64,000 nucleotides of DNA from JAJKIV01 sp036274195 (GTDB taxonomy: Bacteria; Gemmatimonadota; Gemmatimonadetes; Gemmatimonadales; Gemmatimonadaceae). Both the position numbers and the translations under genes were made by a program. Where the stretch lies: NCBI GenBank assembly GCA_036274195.1, contig DASUGD010000050.1, positions 6,988 to 70,987 on the forward strand, in the 5' to 3' direction. How positions within the stretch are numbered: the first letter of the stretch is position 1; each line of letters begins with the position of its first letter. Shown here piece by piece: positions 16,363 through 25,737 of the stretch. The notes beneath the pieces are model-generated. The model was not told the origin of the DNA. It did not search any database and was given only the letters and a program-made list of their open reading frames with translations.

Positions 16363-18606
16363 TCAGGTTTTCAGCTTCAGCAGCGCCCTCAGTCGCGCGC
16401 TCAGGGCCCGCGGGCGGAAGGGCTTGGCCAGGAAATCGTTCGCGCCCGTCTCGAACACGCGCACCTCGTTCTCCTCATCGCCCTTCGCCGTCAGCACAAT
16501 GACAGGGAGCCTGGACGTCGACGGCCGCGCGCGCAAATGGTTCAACACGCCGTAGCCGTCCAGCCGCGGCAGATTGAGATCCAGCACCACGACGTCCGGC
16601 GCGGTCCGATCCACCTCATCGAGCGCCTGCACGCCATCGGACGCTTCCACGACCGTGAACCCTTCACGCTCCAGCAGCTCTCGCAACACGCCGCGCAACG
16701 GCTCCTCGTCCTCCACGAGCAACACCGTCTTCTTCGCGGCGAAGGTCTCGTCGAACAGGTCATCGAGCAGCTGCAGTGCATCGTCAGGCAGTGAGGTCGG
16801 CGGCCTCACCACCGGGGCTCGCGACGGCGTGTGCGACGCGCTTCGTGCCGGTGCGTCCGTTCGGGAACGCGACGACTCCGCGCCGGCGTCGCGCGACGGC
16901 GCCGATCGGCGAACCGGCAGCTCCACGGGCGGTTCGACGACACGCAGAAGCTCGTCCAGCGATGTCTCGCCGGCGCGCACGTGCTCGATGCCGGAATCCC
17001 AGAGCGTCTTCATGCCATCCGCGCGCGCGGTTTCGGCGATCACATCGGCGACTTCGCCGTTCGCGATCACGCGCTCGATGTCGCCGGTCACGGTCAACAC
17101 TTCCATGACGGCCATGCGTCCGCGATAACCGGTCTGCGCGCACTCCGGACAGCCGACCGCCTTGTACAGCGACATCCCCGCAGGCAGCCAGCGACGCATG
17201 CGATCCGAGACCGGATCGGTCGACTCGTGGCGACACACCGGACAGAGGCGCCGCAGCAGCCGCTGTGCGACAACGCCCTTGAGCGCAGCGGCGATCTTGT
17301 ACGGTTCGACGCCAATGTCCACGAGGCGCGCGACCGAGCTCGCGGCATCGATCGTGTGAAGCGTCGACAGGACGAGGTGACCCGTCAGCGACGCCTGCAC
17401 GGCGATGCCGGCGGTCTCCTTGTCTCGAACTTCACCGACGAGAATGACGTCAGGGTCCTGACGAAGAATCGATCGGAGCGCGTTGGCGAAGTTCAGGCCA
17501 GCTTTCTCGTTCACCTGCACCTGAACGATCCCCTGGAGCTTGTACTCCACGGGATCCTCGACCGTCACGATGTTCACCGCGCGCTGCTGAATCTGACGAA
17601 GTGCCGAGTACAGCGTAGTCGTCTTTCCGGATCCCGTAGGGCCGGTAACGAGCACGATGCCCTCGCGAAGGCTTACCAGGTCGCTCAGGCGCTTCGCTTC
17701 CTCTGCCAACAGCCCGAGGCCGTCGAGCGAGAGAACCGTCGCCCGCGTGTCCAGGATTCGAATTACGACTTTCTCGCCATAGGACGCCGGCAGCGTGGAA
17801 ACGCGAAGGTCGACACGACTGCCGTTGACGGACACGCGCGCGCGACCGTCCTGCGGACGCAAACGATCGGCGATGTCCATCTGCGCCATGATCTTGATGC
17901 GCGACACGAGCGGAAGCCCCGCGGCCCGCGGCAGCATCATCGTGTCACGCAGCACGCCGTCGATGCGGTAACGGACCGCGACGCCGCCTTCCTCGGGCTC
18001 GAGGTGGATGTCGCTCGCCCGCGTCGTGATCGCCTCGGCGATGATGTGATCCACGAGCCGGATGACCGGGCGCTCCGAAGCCCGGTCCGCCGACAGGTTG
18101 AAGTCATCGTCGGCTGCTTTCTCGGCGATCATGTTGACGTCGTACCGTCCGGCGACGCCTTCGAGAATCTTCTCGACGGCGTTCTCCGGCTGGTAGAGCT
18201 CATCGATGCGGGCAGCGATCGCGCCCGGCGATGCCAGCTGCATCCGAACCGTCCGCCCCGTGGCGAATGCGAGTGTGCGTTCGCAGTCCAGGTCGTGGGG
18301 ATCGGCCGTCGCGATGTCGAGCGCGGAGTCGGTTGCCCCGAGCGGAACGATCCGGTACTTCCGTGCGAGCGATTCGGGAACAAGTTCGCGCGCCTGCGAG
18401 CTCGCCATGCTGAGCTCCGCGACCTTCATGCGGAAGCGTGCGGCAAGCGCCGTCAGCAAGGCGTCGTCGCCAATCGAACCCGCGCGCACCGCGGCTTCCC
18501 AGTAGCTGTCGGTCTCCTGCTGCTTCAGCTGCTCGAACGCGTCGGGCGCGATCAGCCCTTCGAGCGTGGGCAGCAGCCATTCATCGCGCACGGGACGGTG
18601 GGCCAT
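16363..18606 (-). CDS. Type II secretion/type IV pilus assembly ATPase (GspE/PilB) fused to a response-regulator receiver
   Basis: A 747-residue protein. Residues 1-150 are the MshEN/N1E-like N-domain. The central ATPase carries Walker A GPTGSGKTTTLYSAL, the Asp box, Walker B RQDPDVILVGEVRD and the His box LSTLHTIDAASSVARL. It also has the zinc motif CPVC...CPEC. After a Ser/Pro/Arg-rich linker, the last 120 residues form a complete CheY-like receiver (VLLVEDEEPLRG, VVVLDLNLPRLDG, VIVLTAKG, FLAKPF), with Asp in LDLNLPR as the expected phosphorylation site. Such ATPases power pilus extension or secretion, and the fusion suggests direct control by a sensor kinase. No other pilus genes lie in the window. 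Confidence 0.93.
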   Translation of the reverse strand: MAHRPVRDEWLLPTLEGLIAPDAFEQLKQQETDSYWEAAVRAGSIGDDALLTALAARFRMKVAELSMASSQARELVPESLARKYRIVPLGATDSALDIATADPHDLDCERTLAFATGRTVRMQLASPGAIAARIDELYQPENAVEKILEGVAGRYDVNMIAEKAADDDFNLSADRASERPVIRLVDHIIAEAITTRASDIHLEPEEGGVAVRYRIDGVLRDTMMLPRAAGLPLVSRIKIMAQMDIADRLRPQDGRARVSVNGSRVDLRVSTLPASYGEKVVIRILDTRATVLSLDGLGLLAEEAKRLSDLVSLREGIVLVTGPTGSGKTTTLYSALRQIQQRAVNIVTVEDPVEYKLQGIVQVQVNEKAGLNFANALRSILRQDPDVILVGEVRDKETAGIAVQASLTGHLVLSTLHTIDAASSVARLVDIGVEPYKIAAALKGVVAQRLLRRLCPVCRHESTDPVSDRMRRWLPAGMSLYKAVGCPECAQTGYRGRMAVMEVLTVTGDIERVIANGEVADVIAETARADGMKTLWDSGIEHVRAGETSLDELLRVVEPPVELPVRRSAPSRDAGAESSRSRTDAPARSASHTPSRAPVVRPPTSLPDDALQLLDDLFDETFAAKKTVLLVEDEEPLRGVLRELLEREGFTVVEASDGVQALDEVDRTAPDVVVLDLNLPRLDGYGVLNHLRARPSTSRLPVIVLTAKGDEENEVRVFETGANDFLAKPFRPRALSARLRALLKLKT

Positions 18607-18670
18607 TGTGGTGTAGCGGCTCTAGCGTGATGCGGCTCTACGAGCCGTATCGTCCTTCGGCCCGCGAGTC

Positions 18671-20779
18671 CTACAGTATCGACCAGAAATCTCTAATCAC
18701 GTCGACGGAGAAGGCCCACCTTCCGTCACGTAATCCTCTCGCCACGTCGAATCGAAGCAGGTCGAACACGGTCAGCAGCCCCACTCCAATCGACGGGTAC
18801 CACCCGGCTCCGCGGCTCACGCTGCCCGCCCGTGTCGACGAATCGACGCGCGCCACGTAGGCAACGTGTGCGAACGGAGCGAGCGTTGCGCGGTTGCCCG
18901 TGTTTCCGTAACGGCCCAGCGACAACGCGACGAAGGGGATGGAGAACCTGCCTTCCACCCGCTCGCTCGCCCCGAACCCGCCCACGAGCTCGTGAAACTC
19001 GTAGCCTGGTGCGGAGCTTGGACCCCCAAGAAAGACGAACTCCTGCCGTGGAAGGTCAGGCCCGATGGTGGAGCCGACCGACGTCCCGGTGACGAGTCGG
19101 ACGCCGCCGAACGGCCGCTCGGCCTGGACCCCCAGCCACGCCCTGCCGAAAGTCGTTTCCTGGACACCGTTTGCCGCTCCTTCCTCGACGGACGCGTGGG
19201 CCACCCGAAACCGGGCCGAGATCCGCGCCTCGAGGCCGCCAAACGAGAGCGCGGTGGGACGCTCGAATGCGACTTCGACTCTGGGACCATGGAGCTTCCA
19301 CGCGGCGATCGTTGGCTCGTATTGGCCCGAAGCCGGCGTCGCGTTGACGCTCAGCGAATCCTGCCACTCGTAGCCGCCGGTCAGCCGCCAACGCCCTCCA
19401 AGCCTCTGCCCGAAGTCCACCGTGACCGAGGCGCCGCGGGCATCATACGGGTCCGTGTAGTCGCTCCCGAATTCCTGCGCGGCAATGGTGTTTCTGAGCA
19501 GCGACGTCTCGGGCTCGTCGCCGGTATCTCGAAAGGACCTGAACACGCGCAGCTGGAGCCCGCTCGCGTCCGCTCGCTGCCAGCTCACGAGAAGCTCGCC
19601 CTTCGCTTCGTGATCGGAAAAGCCGTAGCGTCCCGCGAGGCGCGACGACAAGCCGTCTCCGAACCGCCTTCCGACTCCGAGACCGAGCGCGAGGCCCTCG
19701 ACGCGATTCACTCGCACGAAATCGGAGACCGCGTGCGCGCTGAGCGACGTCTCGCGTGTCCGTGCCAGGGCCGTGGCGCGAACCAGCGAACGCGCCTCCT
19801 CCTGGACGCGTCGGACGTCCTCGTCGGTCGCGACCCGCACATCGGGTGGCAGCGAATCCAGGATCTTCCCTTTCCAGGCGTAGCGTCGCTGCTCGGACAC
19901 TGGGGCCTGGACGATCTCGGGGCCAACGAACTGCCCGCGGGTCAGTCCGCGGTTCACCTGGTAGCAGCAGATCTCCCAGCGGCCACGGATGATGCCGCGG
20001 GCCGGGTAGTCGAGCCACGATCCCGTGCGACGGATCTCGATTTCCTGGCGACGCGGGAGCCAGAACCGGTTGTCGATGAGCGAGTTTTCCAGCACGATCG
20101 ACACGTCTTCCAGCTGCTTGTCGATGAGCGCCGCGCGGGTGAAGCTGAACGCCATCCGGACGACTGTCGCCTGATCGCGGTCGATGTACACGGCGCCAAC
20201 CGCCGCTGGTGCGCGTTCGTCCTTGGGCTTTACGCGGACTTCCAGGACGTCGATCGTACGGTCGGGAAGGCGGATCTTCAGTGAGTCACTGATGACGTAG
20301 TCGTATTGCGCGAGTCCCTGCCGCGAGAGCGGGTGCGGGACGTCGCGAACCTCGTCGCCCTCTCCGAGCCGGATGATGTTCGGGAAGTTGTTCTGAACGA
20401 TTCCGAGGTGATCGCGATGGTAGTTGATGTCCGTCGGCAGCAGCAGCGTGTCGCGCCGGCCGATGATGCGCTGCTTGCTGAGGTCGGGCGACCGCCAATA
20501 GACTTCCAGCGCGAGCTCGTCGGCCTTGACGATCTTCGGCGGCTCGGGAAAGCCCTCGCCCACCTGCGCAAGGAAGGTCAGGTAACCGTGCGCGGTTGCC
20601 TGGTAGTCCACCAGGGCCGTGTCTGCCAGTTGGGCCGCGCGGCGCTCGGTTGCGCGTTCTACGAGGGCACGAGATCGCGGGTCGTTCCACGTCTGTGCCG
20701 CCGTCGCGCCCGGGACCAGTGCGACGGCCCCTGAAGCCACCACGACCGCGGCACTGAAAGCCGCGAGAGCTCGAAGCAT
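18671..20779 (-). CDS. Outer-membrane protein with C-terminal beta-barrel
   Basis: A 702-residue protein with an N-terminal signal peptide (AAFSAAVVVASGAVALVPG, then ATAAQ). A soluble region of about 340 residues resembles the DUF5686/carboxypeptidase-like periplasmic parts of surface antigens (LIDNRFWLPRRQEIEIRR). The last 300 residues are alternating amphipathic strands (GLALGLGVGRRFGDGLSSRL through WAFSVDVIRDFWSIL), like a D15/BamA-type barrel. The ATG at 20779 is the start. The frame remains open upstream for another 1.5 kb only because it runs antisense through trpE. Its specific function is not known. Confidence 0.75.
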   Translation of the reverse strand: MLRALAAFSAAVVVASGAVALVPGATAAQTWNDPRSRALVERATERRAAQLADTALVDYQATAHGYLTFLAQVGEGFPEPPKIVKADELALEVYWRSPDLSKQRIIGRRDTLLLPTDINYHRDHLGIVQNNFPNIIRLGEGDEVRDVPHPLSRQGLAQYDYVISDSLKIRLPDRTIDVLEVRVKPKDERAPAAVGAVYIDRDQATVVRMAFSFTRAALIDKQLEDVSIVLENSLIDNRFWLPRRQEIEIRRTGSWLDYPARGIIRGRWEICCYQVNRGLTRGQFVGPEIVQAPVSEQRRYAWKGKILDSLPPDVRVATDEDVRRVQEEARSLVRATALARTRETSLSAHAVSDFVRVNRVEGLALGLGVGRRFGDGLSSRLAGRYGFSDHEAKGELLVSWQRADASGLQLRVFRSFRDTGDEPETSLLRNTIAAQEFGSDYTDPYDARGASVTVDFGQRLGGRWRLTGGYEWQDSLSVNATPASGQYEPTIAAWKLHGPRVEVAFERPTALSFGGLEARISARFRVAHASVEEGAANGVQETTFGRAWLGVQAERPFGGVRLVTGTSVGSTIGPDLPRQEFVFLGGPSSAPGYEFHELVGGFGASERVEGRFSIPFVALSLGRYGNTGNRATLAPFAHVAYVARVDSSTRAGSVSRGAGWYPSIGVGLLTVFDLLRFDVARGLRDGRWAFSVDVIRDFWSIL

Positions 20780-20833
20780 GATTTTCGAATATCGCCGGGA
20801 CTCCAACGGCCAACAAGCGCGGTTCGATCCCGC

Positions 20834-22315
20834 GTGACATTCACTCGATTCTGCGAGCTGGCCGCTGAGGGCGGCCTCGTACCCGTGTGGCGCGAGCTCC
20901 TGCTCGATACCGACACGCCCGTCTCCGCGTTCGCCAAGCTTCGGCGTGGTCCGTTCGCTTTTCTCCTCGAGTCCGCACCCGCCGGCGGCGAGACCTGGTC
21001 GCGGTACACGTTCATGGGCACGGAGCCTCGAGCCGCCTGGCGCTTTCGCGACGGCGTGGCCGAAGACTGGACGGCGGCCAAGGGATGGCACTCTGCGCGA
21101 CGGACCGATGATCCGCTCGCCGATCTCGAGCGCCTCGTCACCGAGTTCGACGCCGTCCGCGTTCCGGAGCTGGGTGCGTTTTGGGGGGGCGCGATTGGCT
21201 ACTTCGGCTACGACATCGTTCGGGCGATCGAGCACCTGCCATCCCCGCCGCCCCGCGGGGTTGAAGCGCCCGACGCGCTGTTCGTCTTCACGCGTGCCGT
21301 GGTCATCATCGACAACCTGCGATCGCAGGCGCGCATGGTCGTTGGCGTGCCGGTCGCTCGCGGCACGTCCGTGGACGCGCTCCGCGAGTCGTATGACGAC
21401 GCGCAACGCGAGCTCGACGAGATCGCGCGGAGGTTGAGCGCGCCACTTCCCCTCCCGCCGCTCACGCTCAAGTACGGCGCGCCGCCCGCGGTTGGGGAAT
21501 CGACGTACGAGCGGGGGAAATTTCTGGCCGACGTGGAGCGGATCCGCGAATACATCGTTGCGGGGGATTGCTTTCAGGCACTCCTGAGCCGGCGCGTTCG
21601 CGTGCCCCACGATTTCTCGTCGGACGCGTTGTATCGTGCGCTGCGTGCGCTCAATCCGTCGCCGTACATGTACCACCTCGTGCTCGACGGCGTGGAGCTC
21701 GTGGGAAGCTCGCCCGAGCTCCTCGTGCGCGTTGCCGACAACCGCGTCACCGTGCGCCCAATCGCCGGGACGCGACCTCGTGGCGCGACGCCGGCGGACG
21801 ATGAGCGCCTCTCGGCCGACCTTCTCGCCGACGAGAAAGAGCGCGCCGAGCACGTGATGCTCGTGGATCTGGGTCGCAACGACGTCGGACGTGTCGCGCG
21901 TTATGGGACGGTGTCCGTCACGGAGCTCATGCGCATCGAGAAGTATTCCCACGTGCTCCACATCGTGAGTCAGGTCGAGGGTGAGCTCCGGGACGGTGTC
22001 TCCGGGCTGGACGTGTTTCGCGCGACGTTTCCGGCCGGGACGATGACCGGCGCACCGAAAGTCCGGGCGATGGAGATCATTGATGAGGTCGAGCCGGAGC
22101 GGCGCGGACCATACGCCGGCGCGGTGGGATACATTGCGGCGGGCGCTCGGCGCATGGATCTGGCAATCACGATCCGGACGTGCGTCATCGCCGACGGCGT
22201 TGCGTCGGTCCAGACGGGCGCCGGGATTGTCGCCGATTCGGTGCCCGAACGAGAGTGGGAGGAGACCGAGAACAAGGCCCGGGCTCTGCTCACGGCCATC
22301 GGGCAGATCCGCTAA
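20834..22315 (+). CDS. trpE: Anthranilate synthase component I / chorismate-binding enzyme
   Basis: A 493-residue chorismate-utilising enzyme. The C-terminal half has the family signatures RPIAGTRPRGATPADDERL, KERAEHVMLVDLGRNDVGRV, FPAGTMTGAPKVRAMEIIDE and GIVADSVPEREWEETENKA. The N-terminal glutamine-amidotransferase-interacting part is also present, as in TrpE. The closest alternative is PabB (aminodeoxychorismate synthase). No trpG/pabA or other tryptophan gene is adjacent, which is unusual for TrpE and leaves the choice slightly open. It starts at GTG 20834. The FHA-cyclase gene follows after 9 bp. Confidence 0.85.
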   Translation: MTFTRFCELAAEGGLVPVWRELLLDTDTPVSAFAKLRRGPFAFLLESAPAGGETWSRYTFMGTEPRAAWRFRDGVAEDWTAAKGWHSARRTDDPLADLERLVTEFDAVRVPELGAFWGGAIGYFGYDIVRAIEHLPSPPPRGVEAPDALFVFTRAVVIIDNLRSQARMVVGVPVARGTSVDALRESYDDAQRELDEIARRLSAPLPLPPLTLKYGAPPAVGESTYERGKFLADVERIREYIVAGDCFQALLSRRVRVPHDFSSDALYRALRALNPSPYMYHLVLDGVELVGSSPELLVRVADNRVTVRPIAGTRPRGATPADDERLSADLLADEKERAEHVMLVDLGRNDVGRVARYGTVSVTELMRIEKYSHVLHIVSQVEGELRDGVSGLDVFRATFPAGTMTGAPKVRAMEIIDEVEPERRGPYAGAVGYIAAGARRMDLAITIRTCVIADGVASVQTGAGIVADSVPEREWEETENKARALLTAIGQIR

Positions 22316-22324
22316 CTTCACCGC

Positions 22325-23914
22325 ATGGCGTTCAGGCTCGTCAGTTCAGACGGCGATCAGGTATTCGAGCTGAAGCGCGGCGCGGCGCTGACGGTCGGTC
22401 GTGCGCTTTCGAGCGACGTTGCCCTGCTCGACCCGACCGTGTCGCGCCGGCACGCGTCGCTCGTGGCCGATGAATCCGGAATCGAGCTGAACGATCTGGG
22501 CTCGAGTAATGGAACGTTCGTGAACGGCGCGCGTGTAGAGCACGCACGGCTCTCGGCTGGCGACGTGCTCACGTTCGGCAAGCTGTCGTTCAACGTCAGT
22601 GAGAGCCCAGCATCCGAGAACGGGGCCGACGGCCAGGGCGTGCGGTACGCTCCCACCATCGTCAGGCAGCGGGCCGTCCCCGACGCGCAACAGGCCTTCG
22701 CCGAGGCGCTGCGGGCGAGCGGGTCGCAGCTCGTGGTGGACGAAACGGCGATCGTCCTGCCTGACGAGCAGCGCGTTCGGCAGAAGCTCGCGCTGCTGCT
22801 GGAGGTGTCGAAGGCGCTCACGCGCGCTCCCGACGTTGCGACGCTGCTCGAGAAAATTGCCGAGATGGTGTTCCAGATCCTCGACGTCGATCGATTCGCG
22901 ATTCTGCTGCTCGACGATCACCAGGATCTCATTCCCAGCATCGCGCGCGATCGCAGTGGCGCGACCCTCGGCCGGACGGTGCCGCTCTCCATCGCGCGGA
23001 AGGCGATCGAGGAGAAGGTCGCGATTCTGTCGGACAATGCGCCGGAGGACGTGCGCTTCAGCGGGTCGATCGTCCACCAGCAGGTGCGCTCGGCCGTCTG
23101 CGCGCCGCTGATCGGGACGGAAAACCGGGTCGCCGGCGTGCTGTACGTGGACAGCCTAACGAGCGCGCACCGCTTCACCGAGGAGGACCTCGACTTCGTG
23201 GTCGCGTTTTCCGGGATCGTGGCCGTCGCGATCGAGAACAGTCGGTTCGCCGAGCGGAGCCGGCACGAGACGCTGGTGCGCAGCAACTTCGAGCGATTCT
23301 TCACACCGCGCATGGCCGCGCGGATCGCGTCGTCCGCCGACGCCATCCAGCTCGGCGGCGAGCGCCGGTTCGTGTCCGTGCTGTTCGCGGACATCCGCGA
23401 CTTCACCCCGCTGTCGGCGGCCATGGCGCCGGACGAGACGGCCTTGCTCCTGACCGAATTCTTCACCGAGATGGTGGAGTGCGTGTTCAGGCACGGCGGG
23501 ACGCTCGACAAGTTCATCGGCGATGCCGTGATGGCCCAGTGGGGCGCGCCGATCACGGAGCCTGATGACGCCGACCGGGCGCTCGATGCCGCGGTGGACA
23601 TGATGCGCTCGCTGGAACGACTGAACACGCGGTGGCGAGTACAGGGGCGACCGCAGCTTCAGATCGGCATTGGACTGAACTACGGCGAAGCGTTCGCCGG
23701 CAACATTGGGTCCCAACGCCGCCTCGAATTCACCGTCATCGGTGATACGGTCAATACAGCCAACCGGCTCTGCGCGTGGGCCGAAGGTGGAGAGATCCTG
23801 ATCACGCAGGCGATGCGCGATGCGCTCACCCGCTCGCATCCACTCGTGGAGCGGCCGCCCCTCAAGCTCCGCGGGAAGGCGGAGCCGGTTGTCGTCTATC
23901 GCGCGCTCGCGTGA
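22325..23914 (+). CDS. FHA-GAF-class III nucleotide cyclase
   Basis: A 529-residue signalling protein. The FHA domain at about 1-95 contains GRALSSDVALLDPTVSRRHA and LGSSNGTFVNG. A GAF domain covers about residues 150-330. The cyclase catalytic domain runs from 345 to 529. Metal-binding Asp residues are in VLFADIRDF and FIGDAVMAQWG, the adenine-selecting Lys/Thr pair (DKFIGDA, FTVIGDTVN) suggests adenylate cyclase, and the transition-state Asn/Arg are in NTANRLC. The product is probably cAMP, modulated by a phosphothreonine partner and a small GAF ligand. A kinase supplying the phosphothreonine is not in the window. Confidence 0.93.
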   Translation: MAFRLVSSDGDQVFELKRGAALTVGRALSSDVALLDPTVSRRHASLVADESGIELNDLGSSNGTFVNGARVEHARLSAGDVLTFGKLSFNVSESPASENGADGQGVRYAPTIVRQRAVPDAQQAFAEALRASGSQLVVDETAIVLPDEQRVRQKLALLLEVSKALTRAPDVATLLEKIAEMVFQILDVDRFAILLLDDHQDLIPSIARDRSGATLGRTVPLSIARKAIEEKVAILSDNAPEDVRFSGSIVHQQVRSAVCAPLIGTENRVAGVLYVDSLTSAHRFTEEDLDFVVAFSGIVAVAIENSRFAERSRHETLVRSNFERFFTPRMAARIASSADAIQLGGERRFVSVLFADIRDFTPLSAAMAPDETALLLTEFFTEMVECVFRHGGTLDKFIGDAVMAQWGAPITEPDDADRALDAAVDMMRSLERLNTRWRVQGRPQLQIGIGLNYGEAFAGNIGSQRRLEFTVIGDTVNTANRLCAWAEGGEILITQAMRDALTRSHPLVERPPLKLRGKAEPVVVYRALA

Positions 23915-23932
23915 GCGCGCGATCGTGAGCGC

Positions 23933-24691
23933 ATGACGGGGGCACCAGCGGGGTACACGCGATTTCTGCAGGGCACCGCGGATGTCGTCGCCCTCGGCGC
24001 CTGCGCGGAGGCGGTGCGGCGCGCCGTGGCAGCGCGCTCGCTGTATGACTACGCCGCCAACCACCCAGGCCGGCGCGAGCTTCGTGGTCGCGGCGTTGCG
24101 TATGCGGTGCCGCTGCCCGGTGGAGAGACGCGGGTCGTCGTGAGACACTCGCGACACGGTGGGCTGCTCGCGCCGGTGACCGGCGACCGGTTCTTTCCGC
24201 CTACGAGAGCGCCTCACGAGCTGCGTACGGCGCTGCGACTCGCGGAGTCCCACGTCCCCACACCCGAGGTGATTGCGTACGCGACCTACCCTGCCGGCGC
24301 GGTGTTTCGACGGAGCGATGTCGCCACCCGGGAGGTCACGGGCGGCAAGGATCTCGCGGATGTGCTCGCGCGGCCGGACGACGGCGAGGCGCGGTCGATG
24401 GCACTCGGAGCCACGGCGGAGCTGCTGCGCGCGCTCGAGCGTGCCGGGGCCCGTCACCCCGACCTGAACGTGACCAACGTGCTCATCGTCGCCACCGACG
24501 GATGGCCGGCGCGCGCGCTCGTGCTCGACGTCGACCGTGTGGTATTCGGCGAGCCCGGCGATGCGCGGATCGGTGCGGCCAACGTCAGGCGGCTCCTGCG
24601 GTCGGCGCGCAAGCTTCGCTCGAGCGGGTGGATCACCGCCAGCGAGGACGAGCTCTCGCGTCTCGCCGCTGCCGCGGGGCACGAGGCGTAA
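23933..24691 (+). CDS. LPS-core kinase-like protein (KdkA/WaaP family)
   Basis: A 252-residue member of the 3-deoxy-D-manno-octulosonate kinase/WaaP family of protein-kinase-like folds. The catalytic loop is HPDLNVTNVLI, and the metal-binding Asp is in LVLDVDRVVFG. The pattern RELRGRGVAYAV...RVVVRHSRHGG at about residues 48-75 is the ATP-binding N-lobe. These enzymes phosphorylate Kdo or heptose in the LPS inner core at the cytoplasmic membrane. The next gene, a heptosyltransferase-like GT9, starts on its stop codon (TAATG), which supports an LPS role. Confidence 0.82.
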   Translation: MTGAPAGYTRFLQGTADVVALGACAEAVRRAVAARSLYDYAANHPGRRELRGRGVAYAVPLPGGETRVVVRHSRHGGLLAPVTGDRFFPPTRAPHELRTALRLAESHVPTPEVIAYATYPAGAVFRRSDVATREVTGGKDLADVLARPDDGEARSMALGATAELLRALERAGARHPDLNVTNVLIVATDGWPARALVLDVDRVVFGEPGDARIGAANVRRLLRSARKLRSSGWITASEDELSRLAAAAGHEA

Positions 24692-25737
24692 TGGGCCAGC
24701 CGCCGTCGCTCGACCGGATCTGCATCGTCATGATGAGCGCCGTGGGCGATGCGGTGCACGTGCTGCCCGTGATCAACGCGCTCAAGCGCGCGCGCCCGGG
24801 GTGTCACATCACGTGGGTGCTGCAGCCCGGGCCGGCGACGCTCGTTCGCGGGCATCCCGCCGTTGACGACATCGTGCTGTTCGACCGCTCGAACGGCATG
24901 CAGGCGTTCCTGGATATTCGGAGCGAGCTCGCGCCCCGGCAGTTCGACGTCGTGATCAACCTGCAGGTCTACTTCAAGGCGGGAGTCGTCACGAGTTTCA
25001 CGCGGGCGCCCGTCAAGCTCGGGTTCGACCGGGCGCGCGCGCGCGACATGAACTGGCTGTTCACGAACCGGAAGATCCCGCCCCACCCGGCGGGGCAGCA
25101 TGTTCAGGATCAGTACTTCGAGTTTCTGACGGCGCTCGGCGTGCCGTACGAGCCGGTAACGTGGAACCTGGGCCCATGGCCCCAGGAGCGCGCGTGGCAA
25201 CAGGAGTTCTACTCGGCCATCCCAAAGCCGGTGGCGGCGATCGTGGTGGCCACCAGCAAGCCGCAGAAGGACTGGCTGCCGGAGCGGTGGGCCGAGGTCG
25301 TCGACCGCCTCGTCGAGGAGTATGGGCTGCAGCCCGTCCTGGTCGGCGGGCGCTCGGCGCGGGAGCTGCACGCGGAATCGGTGATCATGGCGCGCGCGCG
25401 CCACAAGCCGATTTCGGCGTTAGGCAGCGGCCTTCGCAACCTCGTCGGGATCCTCGACGGGTCGGCGCTCGTGCTCGCACCCGATACCGGCCCGCTTCAC
25501 ATGGCCGTTGCGCTGGAGCGCCCGGTCGTCAGCCTCATTGGGTACACCAACCCCAAGCGCACGGGGCCCTACCGCCGGTACCACGATCTCATCGTCGACG
25601 CGTACGGCGACCCCGGCGAAGACTACCCGCTGTCGATGGAGACGCGACTCGATCGCATGCCTCGCATTACGGTGCCGGATGTGATGGCGAAGGTCGCAGT
25701 GTGGCGGGACCGCTACGCGAGTCGTGATCGCGCGTGA
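24691..25737 (+). CDS. Glycosyltransferase family 9, LPS heptosyltransferase-like
   Basis: A 348-residue GT-B enzyme of family 9. The N-terminal MMSAVGDAVHVLPVINALKR and C-terminal ALVLAPDTGPLHMAVALERPVVSLIGYTNP are the donor-binding signatures of WaaC/WaaF/WaaQ. It would add heptose to LPS core, in keeping with the upstream kinase. The ATG overlaps the kinase stop by one base and follows GAGG. An upstream in-frame extension is shadow coding. Its last 71 bp overlap the convergent maf gene. Confidence 0.88.
   Translation: MGQPPSLDRICIVMMSAVGDAVHVLPVINALKRARPGCHITWVLQPGPATLVRGHPAVDDIVLFDRSNGMQAFLDIRSELAPRQFDVVINLQVYFKAGVVTSFTRAPVKLGFDRARARDMNWLFTNRKIPPHPAGQHVQDQYFEFLTALGVPYEPVTWNLGPWPQERAWQQEFYSAIPKPVAAIVVATSKPQKDWLPERWAEVVDRLVEEYGLQPVLVGGRSARELHAESVIMARARHKPISALGSGLRNLVGILDGSALVLAPDTGPLHMAVALERPVVSLIGYTNPKRTGPYRRYHDLIVDAYGDPGEDYPLSMETRLDRMPRITVPDVMAKVAVWRDRYASRDRA

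Noticed and set aside
16831..18630. A 599-codon plus-strand frame
   Set aside because: Antisense to the PilB-REC gene, with no recognisable domain.
20812..20835. A tRNA T-arm-like sequence (GGTTCGATCCC)
   Set aside because: No acceptor or anticodon stem can be formed around it; it is the leader of trpE.
18671..22321. A single open frame of 1216 codons on the minus strand
   Set aside because: Its first 500 codons run antisense through trpE, which has full family motifs. Only the part from 20779 down encodes a signal peptide and barrel protein.
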